Shown in pieces: positions 26,752 through 35,292 of a DNA stretch of 64,000 nucleotides (positions within the stretch are counted from its first letter, which is position 1; the number at the start of each line of letters is the position of its first letter). Made by a program: the position numbers and the translations under genes. A model generated the notes under the pieces. That model was not told the origin of the DNA. It worked only from the letters and a program-made list of their open reading frames with translations, and ran no database searches. Source of the DNA: Micromonospora lupini str. Lupac 08 (GTDB lineage: Bacteria > Actinomycetota > Actinomycetes > Mycobacteriales > Micromonosporaceae). The stretch covers positions 2,015,715-2,079,714 of the forward strand of contig NZ_HF570108.1 of assembly GCF_000297395.2 (NCBI RefSeq), written 5' to 3'.

Positions 26752-27510
26752 TCAGTCGCTGGCGTGTGCGAGCAGGCGGTCCAGGGGTTCCAGGTCGAAC
26801 GGGGTGTCCAGGCCCAGGATGACGTGGGTGGCGCCGGCCTTGAGGTAGGCGTCGACCTCGTCCACCTCCGCCGTCTCGATCATCGTGGTGCGTTCGATCT
26901 CGGCGGGATCGCGGCCCTGCTCGGCGCACCAGCGGTCGAGGACGGCGCTCTTGTGGGCGAAGCGCTCCGCCGAACCGAAGTCGTTCCACATGTCCGCGTA
27001 CTGGGCCACGATGCGCAGGGTCACCTTCTCGCCGCCACCGCCGATCAGCAGTGGCACCCGCGACGCCGACGGGACCAGCGCGGCCAGGCGGGAGCGTACG
27101 GTCCGCACGCCGTCCTCCAGCGCCCGCAGTCGTTCCGGGGCGCTGTCGAACCGGTAGCCGAACTCGGTGTAGTCCCGCTCGAACCAACCGGCGCCCAGGC
27201 CCAGGATCAGCCGACCGTCGCTGATCTGGTCGACAGTGCCCGCCATGGCCGCGAGCAGGTTGGGGTTGCGGTAGCTGTTGCACGTCACGAGCGAGCCGAA
27301 CCGGGCGCGCCGGGTGTCGGCGGCGAGCGCGGCGAGGGTGGTCCAGCACTCGTAGTGGGCGCCGTCCGGGTCGCCGTACAGCGGATAGAAGTGGTCCCAG
27401 GTCCAGACGGTGTCCACACCGAGCTCGTCCGCGGCACGCCAGCTCTCGCGTAGCTGGGCCATCTCGCAGTGCTGCGGCTTGAAGAGCACCCCGACCTTGA
27501 ATCGAGCCAT
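26752..27510 (-). CDS. LLM-class F420-dependent oxidoreductase
   Basis: A 252-residue luciferase-like TIM-barrel protein: KVGVLFKPQHCEMAQLRESW at the N-terminus, then VDTVWTWDHFYPLYGD, LVTCNSYRNPNLLAAM and GRLILGLGAGWFERDYTEFG, which is the pattern of the F420-dependent LLM subfamily found in mycobacteria and Micromonosporaceae. Substrate unknown. Slightly shorter than many members (about 280) but both ends look complete. Start: ATG with GAGGAGA upstream. Divergent from the P450 gene at 27747. Confidence 0.88.
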   Translation of the reverse strand: MARFKVGVLFKPQHCEMAQLRESWRAADELGVDTVWTWDHFYPLYGDPDGAHYECWTTLAALAADTRRARFGSLVTCNSYRNPNLLAAMAGTVDQISDGRLILGLGAGWFERDYTEFGYRFDSAPERLRALEDGVRTVRSRLAALVPSASRVPLLIGGGGEKVTLRIVAQYADMWNDFGSAERFAHKSAVLDRWCAEQGRDPAEIERTTMIETAEVDEVDAYLKAGATHVILGLDTPFDLEPLDRLLAHASD

Positions 27511-27746
27511 GACCGTCTCCTCTGGGTTTACGCGCTATCGAGTCGAGGATGCCCGGGACAGCTCGGCAAAACCTCTCTTGAATTGCTGTTCCGATGCCAT
27601 GAGGGCACGGGCGGAGTGGATTTCCGCGCTCGGCAATCGAGAAGAAAAATGGAACCCGAGAGGTCATTAGGTTCAGCGGCAGATACCGCTCTTTCGCACC
27701 ACCGGATCCCTGCCCGGTGCCGTGCACCGAACCATGGAGGCCCGCG

Positions 27747-28985
27747 ATGGGTAAATGCCCGATCATGCTCGACCCTGAGGGACGTGACATTCATGCCGAA
27801 GCCGCCCGGATCCGCGCCGAGGGTCCGGTCACCCTCGTCGAGGTTCCCGGTGGCTACCGCGCCTGGTGCGTCACGACGTACGACATTGGCAAGAAGCTCC
27901 TGTCCGGCGACCAGCTCTCCAAGAACGCCAAGGAGGACTGGCCCCCGTTCGTGCGTGGCGAGGTGCCGCACGACTGGGAGCTGATCACCTGGGTGGCGAT
28001 GGACAACCTGACCGTCCGCGACGGCGCCGACCACGACCGCCTGCGCAGGCTCGTGTCGCACGCCTTCACGCCGCGCGAGGTCGAGCAGGCCCGCCCGCGC
28101 GTCGCGTCGATCGTGCAGCGGCTGCTGGACGACATGGAGGCCAACACCCGGCCGGGCGAGACGGTCGACATCAAGGGCCAGTTCACGTACGCGCTCACCG
28201 CCACCCTCATCTGCGACCTCTTCGGTGTGCCGGAGGAGGTGCGGGAGGAGGCCCTCAAGGGCACCAAGCAGAACAGCCTGACCAACCACACCGGCGAGAT
28301 GGCGGCGGCGAACCTCGATCAGTGGCACGACGCCATGTCCAAGCTCGCGGCCCGCCGTCGTCAGGACCCGGGAGACGACCTCACCAGCGTCCTGATCGCC
28401 GCGAACGAGGACGGCGAGACGCTCTCCAACGAGGAGCTGATCGGCAGCCTGCACGTCCTGCTCGGCGCGGGCTCGGAGACGTTGAGCAACGTGTTGGCCC
28501 ACTGCATCATCGACCTGAGCACCCACCGGGACCAGTTGGAGCTGATCCGCTCCGGTCAGTACACCTGGATGGACGCCTTCGACGAGGCGGTCCGCAAGGA
28601 CGCCGCCGTCGCCCAGCTGCCCTTCCGCTACGCCAAGGAGGACATCGACATTGCCGGCGTCCACATCGCCAAGGGCGACCTGGTCCTGATCGCGTACGCC
28701 GGGATCGGCCGGGACCCGGCGCTGCACGGCGACACCGCAAACGACTTCGACATCACCCGTCCGGACAAGACGAACCTGTCGTTCGGCCACGGCGAGCACT
28801 ACTGCCTCGGCCGTCCGCTGGCCACGATGCAGTCGATGGTGGCCCTGCCGGCCCTCTTCGAGCGCTTCCCCGACCTGACCCTGGCCGTGCCGCGCGAGGA
28901 GCTGCCCCCGCAGGGCTCGTTCATCATGAACGGCTACGACCGGGTGCCGATGTACCTCACCGCCGCGGTCCCCGCGGTCGCCTGA
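27747..28985 (+). CDS. Cytochrome P450 (bacterial class I)
   Basis: A 412-residue soluble P450. Visible are the I-helix oxygen-binding motif LLGAGSETLSN near 239, the ExxR motif as EAVR, and the heme loop SFGHGEHYCLGRP with the Cys ligand at 353. Start: ATG with GGAGG 6 nt upstream. Several P450s with an SFGHG(x)HxCLG loop hydroxylate natural products. It lies between a housekeeping-like oxidoreductase and the first probable enediyne genes, so membership of that cluster is uncertain. Confidence 0.92.
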   Translation: MGKCPIMLDPEGRDIHAEAARIRAEGPVTLVEVPGGYRAWCVTTYDIGKKLLSGDQLSKNAKEDWPPFVRGEVPHDWELITWVAMDNLTVRDGADHDRLRRLVSHAFTPREVEQARPRVASIVQRLLDDMEANTRPGETVDIKGQFTYALTATLICDLFGVPEEVREEALKGTKQNSLTNHTGEMAAANLDQWHDAMSKLAARRRQDPGDDLTSVLIAANEDGETLSNEELIGSLHVLLGAGSETLSNVLAHCIIDLSTHRDQLELIRSGQYTWMDAFDEAVRKDAAVAQLPFRYAKEDIDIAGVHIAKGDLVLIAYAGIGRDPALHGDTANDFDITRPDKTNLSFGHGEHYCLGRPLATMQSMVALPALFERFPDLTLAVPREELPPQGSFIMNGYDRVPMYLTAAVPAVA

Positions 28986-29078
28986 GCCCCGTGCCCACAG
29001 TCATGGCGGTGGCCACCACGACGGTGGTCACCGCCATGCGTACGTCCGGGGTTCCTTGGAAACGGTCCTGCGCGGGTT

Positions 29079-29819
29079 TCAGGGCAGCCGCGTCAGGCCG
29101 GCGCCGGACAGCAGGTGCGCGGCGCCGGACGGATGCGGGTCGCCGCCGAGCCGCAGGAAGGCAGCGCCCGCCGCCTCCGGCGTCAGCACCGGGCGCATGG
29201 GCTCGACGAACGTCTCGGGCGTGACGCCGGCGCGCTCGGCGTACGCGTCGACAGCCGCCCGGCCGAGGCCGGTTTCCGGCGTGAGCTGCGGCAGCACCGT
29301 GTGGAACGTGATGTCCAGCCCGGCACGCGCGGCCTCCTGGGCCGCGTAGTCGGCGAGGAAGCGGACGGTCGCCTTGCCTCCGGCGTAGCCGCCGCTGAGC
29401 ACGGACCCCTTCAACGCGGCGCCGCTGCTGGTCACGATGACCCGGCTGCCGGGCCCCAGGGGCTGCCGCAGCACCTCGCGCAGCCAGAGGAACGCGATGC
29501 GCACGTCGGTGTTCCAGGGGGTGGAGAAGGTCTCCCAGGTCTGCTCGGTCAGCGGACGCAGCTCGGGTGACGCGCCGGCCACCAGGGCGAGGACGTCCGG
29601 CGGGTTCCGGCGGAGCACGTCGAGACTGGCCGGGTCGGTGGCGTCCGCGTCGACGAGGCTCAGGTTGGCGTGCCCCTCGGCGAGGGTGGCCAGCGGTGCG
29701 GTGTCGCGCGACAGCGCCGTCACCGTCGCGCCGGCGGTCAGGAACGCCTCGGTCACCCCTCGGCCGAGGCCACGGCTCGCGCCGACGACGAGCACCTTCC
29801 GATCGGACCAGTAACTCAT
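29079..29819 (-). CDS. SDR-family NAD(P)-dependent oxidoreductase
   Basis: A 246-residue short-chain dehydrogenase. It has the Rossmann motif VVGASRGLGRG near residue 12, the catalytic Ser in VIVTSSGAAL and the Y-x3-K pair in GGYAGGKAT (Tyr 145, Lys 149). Start: ATG 29819 with GGTGG upstream; an in-frame ATG at 29831 would add four residues. Divergent from the flavin-dependent hydroxylase at 30068, with 248 bp between. Possibly a tailoring ketoreductase of the enediyne cluster, or its outer border. Confidence 0.88.
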   Translation of the reverse strand: MSYWSDRKVLVVGASRGLGRGVTEAFLTAGATVTALSRDTAPLATLAEGHANLSLVDADATDPASLDVLRRNPPDVLALVAGASPELRPLTEQTWETFSTPWNTDVRIAFLWLREVLRQPLGPGSRVIVTSSGAALKGSVLSGGYAGGKATVRFLADYAAQEAARAGLDITFHTVLPQLTPETGLGRAAVDAYAERAGVTPETFVEPMRPVLTPEAAGAAFLRLGGDPHPSGAAHLLSGAGLTRLP

Positions 29820-30067
29820 GTCGTCCACCATTCATGATGTCGTCGGTAAATTGTTCACCGTAAAGCTACGATCCCGGTCGAGCCCGATCTTCTTTCAGAG
29901 TGCGCGGTTCTCGGCGGCACCCCGGAATGCCTTTTCCGGCGGACGCCCAGGGGTTAACGTGACTTCCTGAATTCCCGGCAACGACCTTCAGCGCTTCACG
30001 CAGCCGCCCGTTTGCGCCATCCGCTTCCCGGCGGGGGCACGATGGGGCCGTACCAGGAGGAGACCCC

Positions 30068-31249
30068 GTGCAGACAACCGAGACGTCACACCGAACCGAT
30101 CTGACGAAGAGGGCGGCCGACATCGTCCCGGTGCTCCGGAAGAATTCGTTGTGGCAGGAGGAGAACCGTCGGCTCGCCGACGAGAGTGTCGAGGCGATGA
30201 CGGCTGCCGGAATCTTCCGCATGCGTACCGCGGCGCGCTTCGGCGGCTACGAGGCGGACGCCCACACGCTGCTGGACGTCGGCATCGAGCTGGGGCGCGG
30301 CGACGGCGCCGCGGCGTTCGACGTCGCCGCCTGGTGGATCACCTCGTGGAACGTCGGCCTGTTCCCGGACGAGGTGCAGGACGAGATCTTCGCCGACCCG
30401 GACGCCCGGATCAGCGGGACGTTGGCGCTCAACGGCACCGGCGTCCCCAAGGACGGCGGCATCGTCGTCAACGGTCGGTGGGCGTTCAACAGCGGTGCCG
30501 CGCACAGCGGGTGGAAGCTCCTCTCCACCCTGCTCATTCCGTCCGACGGTGAGCCCGAGCCGGTGATGGCAGTGGTGCCGATGAGCGCGCTGCGCATCGT
30601 GGACGACTGGCACGTGTCCGCGCTCTCCGGCACCGGCAGCGTCACGGCCGTCGCGGAGGACGTCTTCGTGCCCGGCTCCAACGTCATGCGGATCGCCGCG
30701 TTCACCGCCGGCGAGTACGCGTCCGAGCGCAACCGGGACCTGCCGATGTTCCAGTCGCCACTGGTCGCGGCCGTCGCGGCGTCGACCTCCGGCAAGATGA
30801 TCGGCATGGCGCGTGCCGCCGAGGAGCAGTTCTACGCGCGGATCAACGAACGGCCCATCTCGAACACCAACTACGAGCGGCAGGCGGACGCGCCGATCAC
30901 GCACCTGCAGGCGGCCGACGCCGCCCTCAAGATCGACGAGGCCGAGGGCCACGCGCGCAGGCTCGCCACGCTCGTGGACGAGCGCGGTCTGACGCGGGAG
31001 CCGTGGACGATCCGCGATCGGGCGTACGCCAGGGCTGTTGCCGGGCGCGTGCCGCAGCTGACCGCCGAGGCGGTCGACATCCTGGCCGGCGCCTGTGGGG
31101 CGTCGTCGATCTACACGCGGGAGCCGATCCAGCGGATCCGGCGCGACGTCCGCGCGGTCACCCTGCACGCTCTGCACCTGCCGACGACCACGATGGAGCT
31201 CTACGGCCGGGTGCTGTGCGGCCTGGAGCCCAACACGTTCTTCATCTGA
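30068..31249 (+). CDS. Acyl-CoA-dehydrogenase-fold flavin-dependent monooxygenase (group D)
   Basis: A 393-residue protein with the acyl-CoA dehydrogenase fold: an N-terminal helical region (NRRLADESVEAMTAAGIFRM), a central beta domain (VVNGRWAFNSGAAHSGW) and a C-terminal four-helix bundle. The sequence type is that of two-component flavin-dependent hydroxylases such as HpaB/KijD3-like enzymes, which use reduced flavin from a partner. An E6 flavin reductase is encoded in the core operon at 55188 and could supply it. Start: GTG with AGGAGGAG 7 nt upstream. A hairpin follows the gene. Confidence 0.85.
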   Translation: MQTTETSHRTDLTKRAADIVPVLRKNSLWQEENRRLADESVEAMTAAGIFRMRTAARFGGYEADAHTLLDVGIELGRGDGAAAFDVAAWWITSWNVGLFPDEVQDEIFADPDARISGTLALNGTGVPKDGGIVVNGRWAFNSGAAHSGWKLLSTLLIPSDGEPEPVMAVVPMSALRIVDDWHVSALSGTGSVTAVAEDVFVPGSNVMRIAAFTAGEYASERNRDLPMFQSPLVAAVAASTSGKMIGMARAAEEQFYARINERPISNTNYERQADAPITHLQAADAALKIDEAEGHARRLATLVDERGLTREPWTIRDRAYARAVAGRVPQLTAEAVDILAGACGASSIYTREPIQRIRRDVRAVTLHALHLPTTTMELYGRVLCGLEPNTFFI

Positions 31250-31262
31250 GCTGTCCACCAAC

Positions 31263-31300
31263 GCGCGGACGTCCACCGACACGTCGGTGGGCGTCCGTGC
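31263..31300 (+). terminator. Hairpin after the flavin monooxygenase
   Basis: An 18-nt stem (31263-31280 with 31283-31300) with two mismatches lies 14 nt after the stop codon. Likely terminator. Confidence 0.6.
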
Positions 31301-31484
31301 GCGCGCGTACACGAAAGCCTCCGGCGACCAGGTCCGAGGCCGCCGGCGGAGATCCGTTGCCGGCACTTCTCGGACGTTGCGCCCTACCGACCCGGCGCAC
31401 GCTGGAAGACGCCAGGACAGCGCGTATCCGGCCACGATGGTCATCAGTTGCCATCAATGGACGGCTGACGGAAGTGGGTAGCAG

Positions 31485-31907
31485 ATGACCACCAACACGG
31501 AAGCTCCGGTCCTGGACGGATCGGACCAGGCGGCGATCGGCGCGGTGTCGGCCCGGATGGTGAAGGCCTGGGCGGCACACGACGCCGACGCCTTCGCCGA
31601 CCTGTTCGCCGAGGACGGCACACTCATCCTGCCGGGCGTGTACGTGAAGGGCCGCACGGCCATTCGCGACTACATGGCGGACGCCTACCAGGGCGTGTAC
31701 GCCGGAACGTCCGTCACCGGGAAGCCGATCGACGTCAAGCCCCTCGGACCCGGTGCGGTCGCGTTGTTGACCGTCGGCGGGGTGATCGCGGCCGGGAGCA
31801 CCGAGCTGGCCGCCGCGGACGCCATCCGGGCCTCCTGGATCCTCGTCAAGCGAAACGACGCCTGGGTGCTCGCGGTCTACCAGAACTGCCCGCGTGACCC
31901 AGCCTGA
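31485..31907 (+). CDS. SgcJ/EcaC-like NTF2-fold protein
   Basis: A 140-residue SnoaL/NTF2-like protein: AIGAVSARMVKAWAAHDADA followed by FADLFAEDGTLILPGVYVKG and the closing ASWILVKRNDAWVLAVYQNC. This matches the SgcJ/EcaC family. SgcJ is a small NTF2-fold protein of the C-1027 enediyne pathway that affects the polyketide made by the PKSE. Its presence here supports a 9-membered enediyne core. Only a weak ribosome site (GGGTAGC) precedes the ATG. It is followed by a strong terminator and then by the repeat tract, so it is probably monocistronic. Confidence 0.85.
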   Translation: MTTNTEAPVLDGSDQAAIGAVSARMVKAWAAHDADAFADLFAEDGTLILPGVYVKGRTAIRDYMADAYQGVYAGTSVTGKPIDVKPLGPGAVALLTVGGVIAAGSTELAAADAIRASWILVKRNDAWVLAVYQNCPRDPA

Positions 31908-31921
31908 GTGGTAGCCAGTTT

Positions 31922-31947
31922 CGAGGGCCGGCCAGGTGGCCGGCCCT
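31922..31947 (+). terminator. Terminator hairpin after the SgcJ-like gene
   Basis: GAGGGCCGGCCA (31922-31933) and TGGCCGGCCCTC (31936-31947) form a perfect stem starting 15 nt after the stop. Confidence 0.75.
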
Positions 31948-32100
31948 CACGCGTCGGCGCCGCCGGGGCCACGGTCACCGGGCTCTGCCGCGGCCGGATC
32001 GCGCCGAGCCTTCGTGCCCGCTCCCATGCTCACGGTGACCGGCTCAGAGCAGGCGTTTGCGGTTCGTGTGTGCGGCCGATGTCGGGCGCGCCCGGGTCCT

Positions 32101-32170
32101 GCGGCTCGTGCCTCGCGGCCCGTGTCTTGCGACTCGTGTCTTGCGGCCCGTGTCTTGCGGCCCGTGTCTT
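32101..32170 (+). repeat. 14-bp tandem repeat (5 units)
   Basis: Five consecutive units of the consensus GCGGCCCGTGTCTT start at 32101, 32115, 32129, 32143 and 32157. Fourteen is twice seven, so the block is in the same heptamer rhythm as the 28/35-bp array downstream. Confidence 0.9.
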
Positions 32171-32324
32171 GCGGCCCGCGGGTCCCGGCGGCCGGCTCAG
32201 GGCCTGTGGCTCGCGGCGCCTTCCGGGCTCATGGCTCGATGTCCACCGTGACGGCTGCGGCCACCGCGCGTGGTGTCCGGCCAGGGCTCAGCGCTCGTGG
32301 CTCGTGGCGACCGGCTCAGGGCTC

Positions 32325-32555
32325 ATCGGTCGTGGCGACCGGCTCAGGGCTCATCGGTCGTGGCGACCGGCTCAGGGCTCAGCGGTCGTGGCTCGTGGCG
32401 ACCGGCTCAGGGCTCAGCGGTCGTGGCTCGTGGCGACCGGCTCAGGGCTCAGCGGTCGTGGCTCGTGGCGACCGGCTCAGGGCTCAGCGGTCGTGGCTCG
32501 TGGCGACCGCCTTAGGGCTCAGCGGTCGTGGCTCGTGGCGACCGGCTTAGGGCTC
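32325..32555 (+). repeat. 28/35-bp tandem repeat array built of heptamers
   Basis: Two 28-bp units (32325, 32353) are followed by five 35-bp units (32381, 32416, 32451, 32486, 32521). The 35-bp unit reads as five heptamers AGCGGTC GTGGCTC GTGGCGA CCGGCTC AGGGCTC; the 28-bp unit lacks one of them. The copies are almost identical. The heptamer rhythm continues more loosely to about 32690. The units are not multiples of three, so this is not a protein repeat. Confidence 0.92.
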
Positions 32556-32781
32556 AGCGCTCGTGGCGACTGGCTCAGGGGCTGATGCTGGCGGCTCGGA
32601 GTGACCGGCTCGCGGTTCGCGGTTCGCAGCCAGCGGGCGAGCGGGCTAGCGGGCGAGCGGCGAGCGGGCGGCGGTTCGGGGTTCGTGGCGAGGGGTGTCT
32701 CGGGCAGTCGGCGCGGCCTCGCCGGGCCGAACGTTCCGGGCCGGTCGAGCCGTGCGCCTCGGCGCGTCGGCTCCGGCGGTG

Positions 32782-33447
32782 TCAGGAGCGGTCGCCGTCG
32801 TCGGCGGTTCCCTGGTTGGCCGGCACGAGGCCGAATCGGCGGGACAGGTGATGCTGCTGCCCGAGCTGGCGCATCGCCGCGAATGCCTGGTGGAGCAGGA
32901 CGTTGCGCGCGAGCGCCTCGATGCGCGCGGTGCGGTCGTTCGCGATCCGACCGACCTCGTGCCGGGCGAGCCGGTCGGCTGCCTCCCGGTAGACGTCGAG
33001 GAAGTCCGGATCGCAGTCGCAGCCCAGGCGCCGCATCGCGGCGAGTGCGAGGGTCAGGTGTGACCGGGCGGCGGCGTCCGGGTTGACCTCCCAGCCGGAC
33101 GCATCGATGATGCGGTTCGCGTCGGCACGGGCGAGCTCGAGGCTCTCGTCCTCCTCGGCGGCGGTGTCCTTGCCCGCCATCGACACCTCGTTGAGCACCT
33201 CGAACAGCTCGATCGACGACAGGTGTTCCTCCTCGGCGGCGATCAGGAGCCGCCGTACCGACGTGAGATCGAGTTCGCCGATGGAGGTGAATATCTTGAT
33301 CAGCCGAAGACGTCGCAGGTGATTCTTATTGTAAAGTGCCTGGTTACGTCCGGTGGGTTCGCCGGGTGGGAGTAGTCGTTCGCGCAGGTAGAACTTGATC
33401 GTTCCGACCGGCACCCCGGACTGCCGGCTCAAGTCAGATATTCGCAT
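32782..33447 (-). CDS. MerR-family transcriptional regulator
   Basis: A 221-residue regulator. The N-terminal MerR winged helix begins MRISDLSRQSGVPVGTIKFY, followed by LRERLLPPGEPTGRNQALY and a linking helix. The C-terminal 140 residues are helical and contain GCDCD and DFLDVYREAADRL; this is not a metal-binding loop of the classical MerR type, so a small-molecule or protein ligand is likelier. It is divergent from the AraC regulator, with 919 bp between, and is a candidate pathway regulator for the enediyne cluster. Confidence 0.9.
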   Translation of the reverse strand: MRISDLSRQSGVPVGTIKFYLRERLLPPGEPTGRNQALYNKNHLRRLRLIKIFTSIGELDLTSVRRLLIAAEEEHLSSIELFEVLNEVSMAGKDTAAEEDESLELARADANRIIDASGWEVNPDAAARSHLTLALAAMRRLGCDCDPDFLDVYREAADRLARHEVGRIANDRTARIEALARNVLLHQAFAAMRQLGQQHHLSRRFGLVPANQGTADDGDRS

Positions 33448-34366
33448 CGTGGCTCCCCGTGATCAACGTTTCAGGCCCATGGATCGCGACCACTCGTACT
33501 AGCTGTGGCTGCGCCGCGGAAATGACGCGGTGGTTGCGGCGTCGCTGCCGGCGGAGGTCGTCGTGGCTGCCCTGGGCTGGTGTGGATCGAGAAGCACGGG
33601 TGATCGGCTCCTTCCGAGCGTGGTGCCGGATGCGCAATCAAGAGGGCTGATGGTTGCGCCGTCCGATAGGAGACTAGGAGACTCGGACATACTTCGGCAA
33701 CCCTCGATTACCACACAAACACTGTTAGTAACCAGAGCTGGCCCTCCAATGAGGTCCGTCAGTGGCCGGTGAACGGATCAGGGTGACCGCGTCCGCGAGC
33801 CGCGACCGTTGTCGCGGTTGATCGCACAAATAGAACTGCCCACCGCGAAAGCCCTGGCTGCGACACGTATCGGGGACCGTGACGGCGTGCTGATCACGTA
33901 TCTGGCCGGTGTCGTCGACGGGTATCGCCGGGTCGGAGGCCGGCGGCGCCAGAGGGTCCGACAGGGCCTGCTGGCGCGTCGCCGACGTTCCTCGCCGTCA
34001 CCCTCGTACGACCGATTCCGTGCTCTCCGAACAGCGGGAATGACGATCAACTCTGGCCGGGTACCGACGGGTGGAGGTCACCCCTGCGGCCCTCGGCCAC
34101 CTCGACCACAAGGTGTGCATATACCGGTGATACACGCTATCCGTATCCAGTAGCGCCAATATCCGCTGCTTCTTCACGATTGCGTCGCGCGCTCACACAG
34201 GGTTGATTGCCGACGGACCGTCCGATAGTGTTGCCATAAGTCGGGAGATCATCCGACGTAAATAACCGCACTGTTCCGGCTTTTATATTCAATTGTCAGG
34301 TAGGCGCGCGCATATCTGACTGCCACGAGTTGGATAATTCAGCGGAACAGCACCTGGGGGAGTGTC
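33448..34366. other. 919-bp divergent regulatory region between MerR and AraC genes
   Basis: No gene recognised. The base composition falls noticeably, with AT-rich patches near 33690-33740 and 34240-34330, as expected for promoters. The 11-mer CCGTCCGATAG occurs twice (33659 and 34218); at the first site GTCCGA (33661) pairs with TCGGAC (33683), and at the second the palindrome CGGACCGTCCG sits at 34214-34224. A 114-codon frame at 33809-34153 has no ribosome site and no recognisable product. Confidence 0.6.
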
Positions 34367-35176
34367 ATGAAAGACGTTTCCGAGCAAGCGGTGCTGCGCG
34401 CAGTCGCAGCGATGCATGACCGCATGGGCGAACAGTTGACTGTCGACGACATGGCCCGTGCCGCAATGTTCAGCAAATTCCACTTCACTCGGATCTTTCG
34501 ACGGGTGACAGGTGTGTCGCCCGCCCGGTTCCTCTCGGCGCTGCGTCTGCAGCGGGCGAAGGACCTGCTCATCACCACCTCGATGAACGTCGCGGACATC
34601 AGCGTCCGCGTGGGATACAACAGCGTCGGTACGTTCAGTTGGCGGTTCAGCCGTAGCGTCGGCATGTCGCCGACTGCGTTCCGTCGACATGCCGGCTACA
34701 CACAGTCTATCCATCCGCACTTCGAGTGGCGCTCCGGGCGATCGCCGAGCGGTCGGGTGTCCTGCCAGGTCCGCCTCGCGGAAGACGACGACCAAGCGCT
34801 CATTTTCGTCGGTCTGTTCAGCGGCCGTATCCCGGAAGGACGCCCGGCGCGCTGCGCCGTTCTCCAGCAACCGGGCTGGGTCCATTTCGACGCGGTTCCC
34901 CTGGGCTCCTGGTACGTGTTGGCCCAGTCGGTGTCGGCCGAGTCGGACGGCGCCGATCCGAACGCCGACGTGGCCGATCGTGCCGTGTCGGTGGCGACGT
35001 ACGGCCCACTCACGGTCCGCGCCGATTCGAAGGTCACCGCGGACCTGGTGCTGCGGCGCAGCAGCGCCCTGGATCCGCCGGTGCTGCTCGCCCTGCTCGA
35101 CGCCCGCAAGTACGCGCTGAGCCAGGCACAGCACGGCGGCACCGCGATGCGGGATCGGGTGGGCGCGGCCGCCTGA
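34367..35176 (+). CDS. AraC/XylS-family transcriptional regulator
   Basis: A 269-residue regulator with the DNA-binding domain at the N-terminus, not the usual C-terminus. HTH 1 is MARAAMFSKFHFTRIFRRVT, then GVSPARFLSALRLQRAKDLL, and HTH 2 is VADISVRVGYNSVGTFSWRF with SRSVGMSPTAFRR. Residues about 120-269 are a probable ligand-binding domain without close match. Start: ATG with GGGGGAG 4 nt upstream. It precedes the AhpD-like gene on the same strand and is likely to act within the cluster. Confidence 0.9.
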   Translation: MKDVSEQAVLRAVAAMHDRMGEQLTVDDMARAAMFSKFHFTRIFRRVTGVSPARFLSALRLQRAKDLLITTSMNVADISVRVGYNSVGTFSWRFSRSVGMSPTAFRRHAGYTQSIHPHFEWRSGRSPSGRVSCQVRLAEDDDQALIFVGLFSGRIPEGRPARCAVLQQPGWVHFDAVPLGSWYVLAQSVSAESDGADPNADVADRAVSVATYGPLTVRADSKVTADLVLRRSSALDPPVLLALLDARKYALSQAQHGGTAMRDRVGAAA

Positions 35177-35292
35177 GTGGGTGGCCCACCTGGACGCCGT
35201 CGGCGTGGCGCACTCCGGCATCACCACCTCGAAGCACGAGGCGAGCCTGCAGACAGCGAGAGCAGTCGGCGAATCTGACGCGGGAGGTTCTG

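Larger units (their letters stand above)
31948..32781. other. Non-coding region dominated by repeats
   Basis: About 830 bp between the SgcJ-like terminator and the MerR gene. I see no credible gene. Open frames of 80-225 codons run through it in all three plus-strand frames only because the repeat units contain no stop codons. Their products are the same Arg/Trp/Ser-rich repeats read in different frames, which marks them as spurious. Confidence 0.75.

Noticed and set aside
27747..28985. Assigning the P450 at 27747 to the enediyne cluster
   Set aside because: It is next to a primary-metabolism-like oxidoreductase and beyond the SDR gene; nothing in the sequence links it to the core, so membership is left open.
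32101..32555. CRISPR array
   Set aside because: Repeat units are contiguous with no unique spacers, and no cas genes are near.
31908..32585. 225-codon plus-strand frame of Trp/Arg/Ser repeats
   Set aside because: Runs through the heptamer repeat tract; the same repeat is open in all three frames and no ribosome site is present.
33809..34153. 114-codon frame between the MerR and AraC genes
   Set aside because: No ribosome site, no similarity to a known family, and an ordinary-looking shadow on the other strand; the region is better read as regulatory.
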